Assembly (NCBI RefSeq): GCF_003086295.3
Contig: NC_092050.1
Span: 150,418,699-150,482,698 of the forward strand
Direction: 5' to 3'
Length of the DNA: 64,000 nucleotides
Origin: Arachis hypogaea
Taxonomy: Eukaryota; Streptophyta; Magnoliopsida; Fabales; Fabaceae
Made by a program: the position numbers and the translations under genes. The notes beneath the pieces were generated by a model, which saw nothing but the letters and a program-made list of their open reading frames with translations, did no database searches and was not told where the DNA came from. Below, piece after piece: positions 12,101 to 23,943 of this stretch; position 1 is the stretch's first letter; each line of letters opens with the position of its first letter.

Positions 12101-13515
12101 TCCTGTTCTTCTGTCATAATATTCAAAATCTTTTCTTCTAATTTGCTAAAGTTAGCAGTCATCTTTGCTTGAGTATTCATTGTATACAGTCCTCATTTTT
12201 TATCAGCAATTCCAATCATCTTCAAGGTAGGCCACTCCTAAATCTCACAATTATGAGCATTGAACATAAAACAAGATAAGACATTAGTAACTTTTGAAAT
12301 AGAAATGAGATTACATTTAAAACTTGGTACATATAGAACCTCAGTCAAATAAAAATTAGCTGAGAAGAAAATTGTTCCACATAAGGTTGTAACAATCTGT
12401 GAACAATTTGGCATGATAATTTTAACAAATGTGAGCAGTTGCTCCAGTATCTAAAATCCAATCTTGAGAATTCAATTCAAAATCGAAAAGAGAAATGAAA
12501 TGAAATATACCGGCTAAAGGAGCATGAATGGTTGCCAAATTTTCATCATGAAGAGGTTCTTTATGTTGCTGGAATAGTGCAATAAGTGCTTCTTTCTGTC
12601 TATCCGAGAATATCCCATCCAAAATGATATGGCATTCATTTTGGATAACTGTGGGGTTGCATTCTATATTACTTGCAACTACCACTGAGTTCACTGAATT
12701 AGCTGAAAGAGGTACTCCATTAGAGTGATTTGGTTGCAGATGTGGTGGAAAGCCATGCTTCTGGTAACATGTATCCACCAAGTGACCTAGTTTTCCACAA
12801 TAAGAGCAAAGTTTGGGAGCTCCTCTAGTAGTACCTCTACCACCTTTACCACGCCCTCTTCCTCTGATATTGTTGGCCCCAAATTGACCTTTTTCACCTC
12901 CAGTATTGACAAATTTGACATTGCCTTGGCTAATCTGGCATGGCTCTCTTTCACCTATAGTCTATAGATTTAGTGTGAACAGCAGTCACTAACATTCTAG
13001 AATCTAGTTCGATGAGATGCATCATTTGTCTCTCTTGTTGAAGAAGTAGAGAAAAAACAGTGTTCACATCTGGAAGGGGCTTCAGCAACATAATATAGGA
13101 GTGCACACTTGCACATTGGTCATTTAAACCTCCAATAAAATGAATCATATAAGACTGCAACCTATATTACCTCATTATGTCTAATCCACAGCTACAATTA
13201 CTCAAGCAAGCACAAGTTGGTATAGGTCTGAATTCGTCTATTTCCTCCCAGATCCCTTTCAGTTTTGTATAGTAAGAGGTGATGGATAACTCACCTTACT
13301 TTGTGCTGAACAGATCTTCTTCACGCTCAGCAATCCATAGATCTCACTTAGGTGAAGGTAGTAACAACTTGAAAGATCTTGAAGAAGGTTGGTGTTAGAT
13401 CTAGAAGTGGCTTGGAAAGCTTGAAATGAGCCATCATCTTTGCAAAGTTCTAAAAATCTGCTGCAGTGAAATTTTGCGTATCTGGATTCATCACCTCTGC
13501 CTCATTTGTTGTCAT
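9147..13515 (-). pseudogene. copia gag-pol polyprotein, broken
   Basis: Fragments in the right order on the minus strand show a decayed Ty1/copia polyprotein. Gag probably starts at the ATG at 13515 (MTTNEAEVMNP) and continues with a UBN2-type segment at 12951-13160. A CCHC-like knuckle (YCGK...HLVDTCYQKH) lies near 12760-12810. The protease site WILDTGATAH is at about 12430-12465. The GAG-pre-integrase LWHYRLGH lies near 12060. The integrase core (SIRTDNGQKF, PQQNGIIERKRQDI) occupies 11500-11800. The reverse transcriptase (WIFKIKFKPNG, YGLKQASRQWH, and the YVDD catalytic box) lies at 9900-10560, and RNase H ends at 9147 ([19 protein letters not shown]). The longest surviving frame is 9507-11807 (766 residues). 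Several stops and shifts separate the parts, so no working polyprotein is possible. Confidence 0.9.
9156..9168 (-). other. copia polypurine tract
   Basis: On the minus strand, CTTGAGGGGGGA directly precedes the TG start of the 3' LTR. This is the plus-strand primer site for reverse transcription and fixes the LTR edge. Confidence 0.8.
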
Positions 13516-13618
13516 TGATGAATAAATCGAACAGATCTACCTTTCACGAGCTACTCTCACAGTCTCACTACAAGTTCTCGTATGTGGTGAAAGATTCACA
13601 CTTTGTTGTAGGCTCCAC

Positions 13619-13631
13619 GCTCACCGTACCA
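13619..13631 (-). other. copia primer binding site (degenerate)
   Basis: Immediately inside the 5' LTR the minus strand reads TGGTACGGTGAGC. This resembles the initiator-Met tRNA PBS TGGTATCAGAGC common to plant copia elements. The match is imperfect, but the position is exact. Confidence 0.6.
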
Positions 13632-13763
13632 TGACAAAATTCTGTTCAAACCTGCAGAGTTGAATGGTAAAATAGTGGAGCAAGCACCATATGAGAGGGA
13701 GGCTCTGAAAAGAAAGAAAAATGCAGTTGAGGATAAAAAGCTATGTTACCTTTGTCATTACTA
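13632..13763 (-). repeat. copia 5' LTR, inner half
   Basis: Homologous to 889-1020. It begins TGACAAAA and is cut by the Helitron after CATTACTA at 13763. Confidence 0.85.
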
Positions 13764-13914
13764 TCTACTTAATATACTAAAACTGGATTTTCCCCAGCTA
13801 ATAAAGGTGACATGTCGATTTCTCGTGACTCTGTTTTTCCTCCAAAATGAATGAAATTTTTTTTATTCTAAATTATTTTATAAAAAATATCTTTATATCT
13901 TTATTATAATTATA

Positions 13915-14050
13915 TTATAATTAATATTTAATGAATAATATATAATTATACTAATTTAGGAACATATCTTCATTATAATTATATCAGATCAATATCTAAT
14001 GTACTATTAAACTACTTATTAATTATCAATTAAAAATACTTTTAATCATT

Positions 14051-14084
<34 letters not shown>

Positions 14085-14085
14085 T
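13915..14085. repeat. Helitron internal repeat, copy 1 of 3
   Basis: An AT-rich block around TATCAGATCAATATCTAATG and TATTAAACTACTTATTAATT recurs at 16085-16245 and 19245-19395. It shows internal duplication within the Helitron, or nesting of related Helitrons. Confidence 0.65.
14052..14082. repeat. (AAT)n microsatellite
   Basis: A pure AAT trinucleotide run of about ten units. Confidence 0.95.
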
Positions 14086-14243
14086 ACCGGTCGTAGTAAT
14101 CATGATAAGAATATTTGATTCTAATTATAAAATGATCAAATCTTATGATATTAATAACGCATATTGATTTTAAATATTTTTAGTTATTTTAATTATATTA
14201 ATTTAAAAAATATTGATATAATTCTAATTCTTATTCATTATTC

Positions 14244-14302
<59 letters not shown>
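14244..14302. repeat. (AAT)n microsatellite
   Basis: A pure AAT run of about 19 units. Confidence 0.95.
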
Positions 14303-14304
<2 letters not shown>

Positions 14305-14850
14305 TGTAATAATAAAATTAAAATTATCACATGGGTAAAGTAACAACTTAAAATTATAATAATTTATCACGGGTAATCATAAAAATTATAATAGGGTTAC
14401 GTAAAATTATTTTTAGCATTAGCATATAATAATTGTACAAGTTATTTTTTTATTACTTTAAGTCGTTATAATTCTATTTTCTTATGATATTTATTTCAAA
14501 CATTTTAAGTTAGCTGACCCGTGCATGATAATATATCTCTAACCCCTTTCTATTTCAATTTGTGTATATTAAGTATAATATTCTTATTCATTATCCGAGA
14601 TTTCTTTGATTATGATAGAAGATAATAATTCTAATCATGATATGACAAAATTATATAATTTTAACAAAATTAATATATACGATGCGTAATTACTGTATAT
14701 AATAAAAAATTATCTTAATAATGAATAATTTACATATTTATTTTCGTTTTACTAAAGTCTATATATAGTGTTTTTCTGTGGTACATGAATCTAAATTTGA
14801 GAGTCAACTCATAATTTTATATTTTTTTGTTACTACTTCATAGAATAAGA

Positions 14851-15715
14851 ATGTATTCTTCGTTTTTTATTGAAGTTGATCCTTTTAAGGTACAATTTAT
14901 AACTTTTTATAATATTTTCCATATACTCATTCTATTATATTATTTTTTTGATAATTTATTAATTATTGTTAATCTAAGTTATTCTTATCGTCTAATGTTC
15001 CAGTTCGATTGTCTTTTGCCACAATCGTTTACAATGCATCACATCCATGAAATACCTCATCGAGTTGTCTTCACTGATTCGAGTTCCAACTACATGGATG
15101 TAAGCGTTCAAAGAAAGGGCAATAATCTCTATTTTATCGAAGGATGGTTGGATCTACTCACCTATTATGGCCAACCTAATGGAATGTGGTTAAAGTTAAC
15201 TTTCTTGAGAGGAGCTCGATTTTTTATTGAGGAATTGTTTCCACGCAACTTTATAAGCCAAGTTCAAGTTCCATCCCCTCCATGCTTTTTACATCTGCCA
15301 GAAAATCTTCGAAGTGGAGCATATAATGAGATTGAATTCTCTCAGCTTAAGTTCAGTTTTGCTAAATTCATGACAAACTCGGATATGTAATTTCAACGAT
15401 TGGTAATATATTTAAATTTTCTTATTTTAAGCTTTTCGTTATTGGAATAATTTTATAACATATTGTGATTTTTTTCAGAAATTACTGGCTTTCTTTTGCA
15501 TGCATGCAATGCCATTGAGGGGAATAAGGGTTAGTTTGGTTTTTCGGTGTGACAATTCTATACTTTGCCGTATTGCATGGATAGCGGATGATGAAGCTTA
15601 TTTAATAAGAGGATGGTTTGAATTTGCACAAATTCTAAATGTTCAAACTTACGATGTTATTTCAGTTGGTTGTCGTTACGAGAATGATTCTATTCTATAT
15701 GTGACTAAGGATTAG
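14851..15715 (+). pseudogene. B3-domain-like gene captured by the Helitron
   Basis: A spliceable reading resembles plant B3 (REM-type) DNA-binding proteins. Proposed exon 1 is 14851-14889 (MYSSFFIEVDPFK), followed by an intron 14890-15003 with GT and AG ends. Exon 2 from 15004 contains FDCLLPQSF, IPHRVVFTDSS, and NLYFIEGWLDLL, the usual pattern of a B3 fold. A second B3-like half in 15481-15715 follows a CAG acceptor (ILCRIAWI, AYLIRGWFEFAQ, TYDVISVG). The reading meets TAA at 15388-15390 before the second part, so the gene is either two fragments or broken. B3 proteins bind DNA in the nucleus. The alternative is an unrelated unknown plant protein; the B3 call rests on pattern recognition only. 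Confidence 0.5.
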
Positions 15716-15719
15716 AATA

Positions 15720-18505
15720 GATTCAATATTGTTTAAGTAATTTGATTTTAATATTAGTATTTGATTAAATTAGTATTAAAGAATTTTAAATTATTGCCTC
15801 AATTTATATATTATGAATATTTTTTTGTGAAAATGCTATTTTTAAATATTTTAATAAAATGAAGTGGTGTCAGATATATTTAAGTTTATTTTTATCCTTT
15901 ATTTCTTTATTTGTATTTTTATTATATTCGAAAAAAATTTCTACCTAAACATATAGTAAATCGTTGACCTAAACACAATTTCTTTGCCGATGAAAACAGA
16001 TTTTATCTAAAAAAAATAATGAAACATGCATCTTTTGATGATATATACAAAATGTAATAGAAATATAGTAAGTAGATATTATGTTATAATAATATCTTTA
16101 TTGTATATAATTAGCTCATAAATAATGTATAATTATATTATTTTAGGAAAATATTTTTAAGTTAATTATATCAAATCAATATTTAATATATTATTAAACT
16201 AATTATCAATTAATGATATTTTTTATTTTAATAATAATAATAATAGTCTATCCTTTTATTAAAACACTTGTTTATCTTAATTAATCTAAATATTTAATAA
16301 TGAAAATAAAGGATGAATTTGTGTTTTGAATGATAATACAATTGTATATTTTTACAAACTTTAAGGCTGTGAGTAAATAAGTGATATAATAGAAAAATGC
16401 TTCTGAATATATAAGTTATAGGGTATTACTTTATTTAAATTATTATTAATTAAACGAATAAAAGGTCAGTAATTATTTTTAAAATAGACATTAAATTTAG
16501 TTTTATGGTATTAATTTGATTGAGTTGTTAATAAAATTTTATAATTTTTAGATTTATACCTACTCAATTTATGTATTTTATTTTATTCTACTTTAATAAA
16601 AAATTGAGACGTGCATTTTTAATTATTTATTTAAAAAAGTATAGCGAAATGAGTTATATCAATTAAAATTAATTATTGATATTGATATCAATTAATTGAT
16701 TGTATTAATTTGTAATAACGTATAATAAATATTGTGAAATTAATTATAATAAATTAATAATTAATAAATAAAAAACTAAAAGGGATTTTTTTATTGCTTT
16801 TTAATGGCTACACGTTTTTATAATTTTACTTTCTCTTTATCTTTTCCTTTCACATTTATTTATTTTAATTTATTGAACTAAATCAATTATATTAATTATT
16901 TGTATTAACTAATTAAGTAATTTTTAATAGGTTATTATAATTGTGTCTTTAGACCATAGGTTAAAAATATTATAAAAAAGTATTTTATAAAAATTATTAA
17001 AAAATAAATATTTTTAAAATGTATCCTTAAGACAAATTAACTAAATTATTTTTCAATTTAATGTGTTTGATTCATTCAATTGTATTAATTATAACTAATC
17101 AATTATATAATTTGATTTGATTAGGATAAATATTTCATCATTTAATATTTTATTTGATTCATTAAATTACATTAATTATAACTTCAAATATTTAATTTAA
17201 TTGGAGTAAATATCAAATTATTTTAAATTTTGTTTGATTCATTAAACTAAATTAATTATAACTAATTTATTAGTTAATTTGATTGAGATAAATATTAAAT
17301 TATTTAATAAATAATATATAAAGCAATGAAATAAATGAACTCAAGTAATTTAATTTATTATCTTATTATTTTATATATTTTTTTCTCCTTTTCTATTTTG
17401 TACTTCATGTAAAATATTTGTAATTTTTTATATTTATTTTTTATCTTAATTTTGCTAATATTTTTCTATGATTTTGGTTTGTATTAACTCTTTTTTTATT
17501 TATTTTGATTAATAATTCTTAAGTGTATTATTATTTTATTTAAACATAATTTAAATTTTTTGTAATATTTTTATAAAAGTTGATTAATAGGTTCTTCTTT
17601 AAAATATTTTTTTTGAAAATTTTTTAATAAGATCGTATTTTGATTTTTCTCTTTCATCCTTTGTATTAATTAATTATATTAATCTTCTATTGTAATACAT
17701 TTTTTATCTACTCCACACATTATCTTTTAATTTCTATCTTCTTTTACTTTTTTTAATTGCTATTTTTACTTTATTTTTAATTATTTATTTTACTTTTACT
17801 TCTGATTTATCATAATTCATCACAGGTACTTTTTGAATTTAAGTAATTTTTTAGGATTTATTTTATCATTGATGCTTTTATTTTGTTTAGTGTATTTTTT
17901 TAGTCCGTGTTTAATATAATAATCTATAAATATCTATTCTATTATATAAAACTTAAATTTCTACACTTAATGATAAAATTGTCGTGGCATGTTTTTTATG
18001 GTGTTTTTTAATTTATTTTTTTAACTCATTAAATTCAATTTATGATAATAAATTAATTATATCAACTAATTAATTTAGTTAATTATTTAAATATTATACA
18101 ATTTATTATAATTTCTATCAATCAATTAATTATAATTCAAATTGAATGATTATTTTGTTACGAAAATATTATTTCCTAATCTATTTATAGGCAATACATA
18201 TATTAATTATAATCGCAAATTAAGTTATTTTATATTAAATGACTTATATAATGGTCATCTCATTTATTATCATAAATGATGAATTAAATAAGTCATTATT
18301 ACTTTTGATTTAGAATTAAATGAGAATAAAACCAGAGATACTATTTTATTTGACCTTTAGGGTTTAATGGGTGTCACACTCATATATAAATAGTGACTTC
18401 CGAAATTTGGTTTCTAACATACCAAAGCCACATATGTAACTCCTTTTCCATAAAAGAAATTGTGATGCAACTCTATCAAGGATACAGAAGGTTTTCAAAG
18501 AATAA
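15720..18505. other. AT-rich Helitron interior without genes
   Basis: Very AT-rich with many stops in all frames. Holds the second copy of the internal repeat (16085-16245). No coding similarity was recognised. Confidence 0.7.
16085..16245. repeat. Helitron internal repeat, copy 2 of 3
   Basis: Shares TATCAAATCAATATTTAATA and the flanking bases with 13915-14085 and 19245-19395. Confidence 0.65.
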
Positions 18506-18509
18506 GGGA

Positions 18510-18725
18510 ATGATCTGAATTTGCACGAATTCTAAATGTTCGAACTTACAATGTTGTTTCAGTTGCTTGTTGTTACGAGAATGAATCTAATCTATACGTG
18601 TCTAAGGACTAGAATAGATTAAATATTATTTAAGTAATTTATTTCTAATATTGGTATTTAATTAAATTAGTTTTAGAGAAATTTAAATTGTTGACTCAAT
18701 TTATATATTATGACTATTCTTTTTG
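18510..18725 (+). pseudogene. Second partial copy of the B3-like last exon
   Basis: This segment matches 15618-15835. It includes the coding end (FARILNVRTYNVVSVACCYEN-like reading), the stop and about 100 bp of downstream sequence, with roughly 15% differences. The upstream part of the exon is missing. It shows that the captured gene was duplicated within the Helitron, or that two related Helitrons are nested. Confidence 0.7.
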
Positions 18726-19244
18726 AATATATTATTTTTATATTTTTTAATATAAATTTTTTCTTTCTGATTTTTAAGTTTATTTTCTTTCTTGGATATA
18801 TGTATCACCTTTTTTTCTCATTTTATATTTTAGATTAGTAATGTAATTATTAAAAAAATAAATATTAAAACATTACTATTTTAAAAAAAGGAAAGATACG
18901 TGAAAAAAAGAAAACAAAAGTTTAAAACATCACTATTAGAAAAAAAATTGTTAATATGCGTACGAATCGGCCGGGATTGAGGAATATATATGGATATAAA
19001 AAATAAAAAATTATTGCACGATTGTAGAATAAAAAATAATCATATATATAAAATAACATAATTATAACCAAAAAATAATTAATATACGTGATTTAAATGT
19101 TTTTAATATTCGGTAATATAGAGAAAATTAATATATAGAGAAAATTATTTAATAAAATTAATATATACGTATACATAAATAAAAAATTATTATAATTTTT
19201 GGAAATTACACATTAACTATTTTTTTCTCAAATAATTTTTTTTT

Positions 19245-19395
19245 AATTATATTATAATTAGCTCATGAATAATGCATGATTATATTAATTTAAAAAATAT
19301 CTTTATTATAATTATATCAAATCAATATTTAATGCGTTATTAAACTACTTATCAATCATCTATATTTCAATCATTCTAATTATATCAATTGATAT
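19245..19395. repeat. Helitron internal repeat, copy 3 of 3
   Basis: Shares TATCAAATCAATATTTAATG with the two other copies. The following AAT run and the TACTAAAGGTTACATATAGTG motif near 19657 also parallel 14750-14790. Confidence 0.65.
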
Positions 19396-19474
19396 AGTTA
19401 TAATTCTCATTCAAGTACAATAATTTTATTAAAAGATAGTTGATGCACACATTAATAGTGACCCATTTAATTTG

Positions 19475-19532
<58 letters not shown>
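19475..19532. repeat. (AAT)n microsatellite
   Basis: A pure AAT run of about 19 units. Confidence 0.95.
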
Positions 19533-19533
<1 letters not shown>

Positions 19534-20227
19534 GGTCTACACGGTACATGCATTATATTTTAAAAAGGTAAAATATATTTTAAAAAAAATAGGGTATCAA
19601 TAATCAATTGTGATTAATATCAATATCAATAATTAATTCTTATAATTATTTTTGTACTACTAAAGGTTACATATAGTGTTTTTTTTGTAGAATAAAAAAG
19701 ATTGTGATTCATAACATTTTCGTAAAGTTATATCGTATGAACACAAGATTAATTAGATAATAAATTGAATTTTAATTAATATGTTTTATTCTTTGCTCAA
19801 TTTTTTTATTACTTATTTTACTTTTTATATTTACAGTAAATATTGAATGTAAAAAAGAAAAAAAATATTGAATATTTTATATTTTATTTATTTAGAGTCA
19901 TAATTAAATTTGATATAATTATAACAAGTATCTAAATTAATAATAACATGATACTATAATTTTAAGTTGTATAATATAATAAAAAAAAATGTAGTAATTT
20001 ATGTATACTTTCTATATAGCAATAATATTATATATATTTATATATCTCCTCTTTTAGCTCTTTCCTAAAAATATTGGCATATAATTAATGTCGATAACAT
20101 ATATATTGAGTAAGTATCTCTATTGAATTAATCATAAAGGTTAATAAAATATAATGGCATAAATTTCACCTAATTGTAGCAAGTATCTCCATTAAAAATA
20201 TTTGCTAATTATTACCGTGTATAATTA

Positions 20228-20229
<2 letters not shown>

Positions 20230-20294
<65 letters not shown>
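20230..20294. repeat. (TA)n microsatellite
   Basis: A pure TA dinucleotide run of about 32 units. Confidence 0.95.
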
Positions 20295-20297
<3 letters not shown>

Positions 20298-20955
20298 ATT
20301 AATAGTGAATTGTTACAATTATTTATTATCTAGAAAATTCGTACCTCAGACATAGATCTTCTTCTATTTATTATTTTTCATACCTAGGGGCTACTAACTA
20401 CGATTCTATCAACAGTATTACTTATGATTGATTATGTAATGAAAAAGCTTGAAAAATAAAGGCAAGAATTATAAGGATATGGAAAGTCCCATCCAAATTT
20501 GACAAGAACAAGACAATTTACATAGAAATGATTCTCATGGATGATAAGGTAAGTTGATTATTTTCCATTATTCTTTCAAGTGATACTTGGTCTATTTTAT
20601 AAATATTTTTTGTTCATATTTTAAGTTTATTTGATAAGTAAACCCTTGCACGAATCAAAGACAGTGCGATTTTATAGATTTATAAATGCTAATAGCATTT
20701 ATATTTAATTTGTTTTATAGTGTGATAATAGTCAATATATTTGTTGTGGATTTAACTATTACTATATTATTTATAATCATATTCAGCATATATATTTGAT
20801 TTATTGCAGAAAGTAGATTATTAAAAAAAACAATGCATAACATACATATTACTTTTTTATTAATCAAATTATTATAATTCAAATCAATTTTTAAAAAATA
20901 ATTTAAAATTATAATTTCAATCTTATCACGTGCATGGCACGGGTAATTATACTTG

Positions 20956-21087
20956 TTATCCATATATATACAAGAACATTAGACACCCCTAATAAACATA
21001 TTCTATCTAACCATCTATATATCAGAGTACCTCAGGAGTACCTAATTAACAAGATAAAATACTATTTAATATATAACCTTAATTACG
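20956..21087 (-). repeat. copia 5' LTR, outer half
   Basis: Homologous to 9031-9155 and in the same orientation. It starts just after the Helitron 3' end. The final A of TTAATTACA is replaced by G. Confidence 0.8.
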
Positions 21088-21250
21088 TGGGTCACGCATA
21101 CGCGTCGCCATTAACAAATTCCCATTTCTTCATGAATTCTCCACTTTGCATGCTTTTTTTTTTATTTCTTTCAAGTCATTCTTGCCTTCAAAACTTTAAA
21201 TCACTCAAACAACCATATCAAGATATCGAATCAGAGAAAAGTAAATTAAA
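21088..21250 (+). repeat. Dispersed repeat, right part
   Basis: Continues the repeat begun at 717-888. It contains a CpG-rich CACGCATACGCGTCGCC motif and ATTTCTTCATGAATTCTCCA. The same order is found uninterrupted, on the minus strand, at 23944-24178. The second half also resembles part of the LTR at 25640-25790, so the repeat includes an LTR-derived segment. Confidence 0.7.
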
Positions 21251-21263
21251 TTTAACAATTTAA

Positions 21264-22229
21264 AGTGTGTTTGACGATTTAGTTTTTTTAAAGTTTCAAT
21301 TTTTAGTTTGACTATTTTTTTTAAATTTAAATCAATTTAATTCAATATATTTTTTATGTACTATTTTTTTGAGTACTAATTCAAATGACTTATTTTTTAA
21401 AAAATGATGTATTTATTTCAAATAAACAATTTTAAATCACTAGTTTTGGATTAAAATTAAAATTAATTTTATTGTATAAAATTAAATTATATTAAAAAGA
21501 CCATTTACAAAAATATTTAATTTTTAAAAATTAGATTAATTTAATAATAAAAATTAAATTAATATTATTTTAATTATAAATTTTTTTTATAATAATACAC
21601 CTATATCATTTATACAAATTATGAATTATCTCTGTTCATGTACGGGCGGTGGCGTAGCATGATCTTCCACCGGCAGCGCCTTTCTTGCACGGTACTATAA
21701 TAACACCCATTCATGCACTGTAAAAAAATGATAACTTTTGCGTTTACATTTTTACGTTAGATTGAAATTTATTTTATATCTTCTAATTTTATCTTTCATT
21801 ATTCGTATGATTAATTTTGTTGCTTTTTTTTATAATATTTTTTCTCTAGTACTCTCTCATGAATATTATTATTCTTTATAGAATTCTTATTTTCTTTTGT
21901 TTATATATATTTTTCACCTATTATTTTTTTTGTATAGAATAATAATAGTAAAATTATAGCGTACTAAAAAAGAGTACTAAGAGTACTAAAAATATCTATA
22001 TAAAAATATCATAAAAAACTTTAGATTTATTTTCATCACTATCAAGATAAATATTTAAATTTTATTATTTTTAGTACTCTCTTTTATAATTGTAATTCTC
22101 GTGTACTATATTTTAGTGTAATTTTTTTATAATATAAATTATGATCTCATTAAAAAAGATAAATTAAATAAAAAATTAATCATAGGTAATAATATAATCA
22201 TAAACGTTGGATTCCAAAATAATATTTAT
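21264..22229. other. AT-rich stretch without genes
   Basis: No coding frames or clear terminal repeats. A short GC-richer patch at 21635-21700 was not recognised. Confidence 0.6.
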
Positions 22230-22290
22230 TGTGATAATAGTATGCCCAGGATCCAATCTAACATGATTGGCTCTCGTGCAAGTGGGAGAT
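22230..22290 (+). other. copia internal 3' end with polypurine tract
   Basis: The sequence ends GGCTCTCGTGCAAGTGGGAGAT directly before the LTR start TGTTGGGAATAA. AAGTGGGAGAT is a typical polypurine tract of Maximus/SIRE-like copia elements. Only this short internal tail of the element remains. Confidence 0.65.
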
Positions 22291-23743
22291 TGTTGGGAAT
22301 AAGGAGTATGACCACAATCCAATCAATCATGTGTCGAATAATTTGTTATTGTTATTATATTAAAATCTTAATATAATAAAGTCCTTGATTAAATTTAGAG
22401 ATTTATCATATATTTAAAAACTTTATTCTTCGATTGTACGAAAACTCTCGTATTTTATTCTCATTTCATTCTTATTTTCTCTCTATTCTTGGCATACATA
22501 TATATAGTATGAGATTTGTTACTGATTTTAAATTTGAATCTCAATTCAAATTTAAATAATATCTTGTTATTTTAATTCTGAATCTTTCAAATTTATGAAT
22601 CATATCATAACAATTTAAAATAGAATCGATTTGGATCTCATCCAAATTTATAATTCAAATTCAAGAAATAGAATAACTAATTATTCTCAAATCTCATTTA
22701 ATATTCTCAATTATCATATTATTATTATATTCTTGGTGCTAGCAAAGAATATAATAATATTCTATTTGAATTAATATAATTATTTATTTGATCAAATCAA
22801 ATTAATAATTAAATAATTCTACAGCAAAGATTAGAACACTCGTTAGTGTGTGACCCCATAGGTTCAATACTAAGCGAGTAGTAAATTAGTCATACTAAAT
22901 TTACTAATCAAGGTTGGCGTCTAGCAACACTCCTTAATGACCCGATAGTATGAAGTAATATATTTTTACTAAGAACCTTAGAAGAACAAAGTATAATTCC
23001 TTCCATCTTTTCAGCTCTTGGTTAACCCTTAGAGTATGGTTTGATTGTCAAACTCTAACTTGTTACCATTATTATAATGAACTGTGAATGACCTAAGAAA
23101 CTCATTTCTTCATTCATTCAATCCCTTGGCCAAGGTTTTATTCATCTCAGTCATTATAATCATAGAGCTCAAACTCTTTACCGAAAGTTGACGGATTCCT
23201 TATTGACTAATCATTAATTCTACAAGTATTTAAATCATACCGAATATCCATTCAACTAGCACCCTAGGGTATTAGGTGTCCGGAATCAAAGTATAATAAA
23301 TACATTGTTAATTACTATGACAGTCGCAGGTCAAAGGAAACTCTATTACTATGTTCATCTTGAGAATATCCTATTGACAAATACACGGTAATTATAACCA
23401 TTAGGAATTCTCAAAGTGAGTCAGTTCAATGGTCATATCTCTATATGCACCATCTATATATATAATTTAATAAATGAGATCTATTAATCTTCATCCAATG
23501 AAGACCATTATATATATATTGATCTTTCCGGATTATTAATGTCCTTTTTAATAATCTTATGACAAAGAACAATTTAGATTAAATTATAAAAGATTTATCT
23601 CTCAATATTATGGTCCCTATCACAATGGTAAATCTCTAAATTTAATCAAGGACTTTATTATATTAACATTTTAATATAATAACAATAACAAATTATTCGA
23701 CACATGATTGATTGGATTGTGGTCATACTCCTTATTCCCAACA
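22291..23743 (+). mobile_element. copia LTR fragment with 118-bp inverted ends
   Basis: Begins TGTTGGGAATAAGG and ends CCTTATTCCCAACA. The first 118 bases are repeated in reverse complement at 23626-23743 with two mismatches. A polypurine-like tract just upstream supports reading it as a 3' LTR of about 1.45 kb. No 5-bp target duplication was found. Ordinary LTRs share only a few inverted bases at the ends, so this may be an unusual LTR or a TIR element that captured LTR ends. Confidence 0.55.
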
Positions 23744-23943
23744 ATATTAAAAATAAGATTATTGAGAGTACTGGAATAAGAGTACGATGTAAAAGAATAC
23801 CAAAATAACATTTTGATGTCAAAACTCGCAATGTAAGGCTATGATGATGCAAAAAATAAAAAAGAAAAAGAAAAAAAGACGACGAAAAATGTTACTAACA
23901 GTAACTTTTAACTTTGAGAGCAGTTTCATCATTATAACTTTCT
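23744..23943. other. Spacer, nothing recognised
   Basis: AT- and A-rich spacer with no identifiable feature. Confidence 0.4.

Larger units (their letters stand above)
13764..20955 (+). mobile_element. Non-autonomous Helitron inserted in copia 5' LTR
   Basis: The 5' end is TCTACTTAATATACTAAAAC after an A. The 3' end has an imperfect GC hairpin (CACGTGC-ATG-GCACGGG, 20928-20943) followed 8 bases later by the terminus ACTTG and then a T. Helitrons typically start TC, end CTRR behind such a hairpin and insert between A and T; the last bases here are CTTG, one change from CTAG. Removing 13764-20955 restores the copia LTR sequence across the junction without a target duplication, as expected. No Rep/helicase gene is present in its 7,192 bp. 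It carries a captured B3-like gene and is otherwise AT-rich with internal duplications. Confidence 0.8.
889..21087 (-). mobile_element. Ty1/copia retrotransposon, both LTRs interrupted
   Basis: A degenerate copia element is read on the minus strand. LTRs of about 262-264 bp begin TGTAATTAAGG and end TTTTGTCA in element orientation. The 3' LTR is split into 889-1025 and 9031-9155 by a hAT-like element; the 5' LTR is split into 13632-13763 and 20956-21087 by a Helitron. The internal region is 9156-13631, giving an original length near 5.0 kb. The PPT touches the 3' LTR and a PBS-like sequence touches the 5' LTR. The first LTR halves differ at 9 of 132 positions, so the insertion is old. A clean 5-bp target duplication is not visible; the right LTR seems to have lost a few bases at its outer edge. 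Confidence 0.85.
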
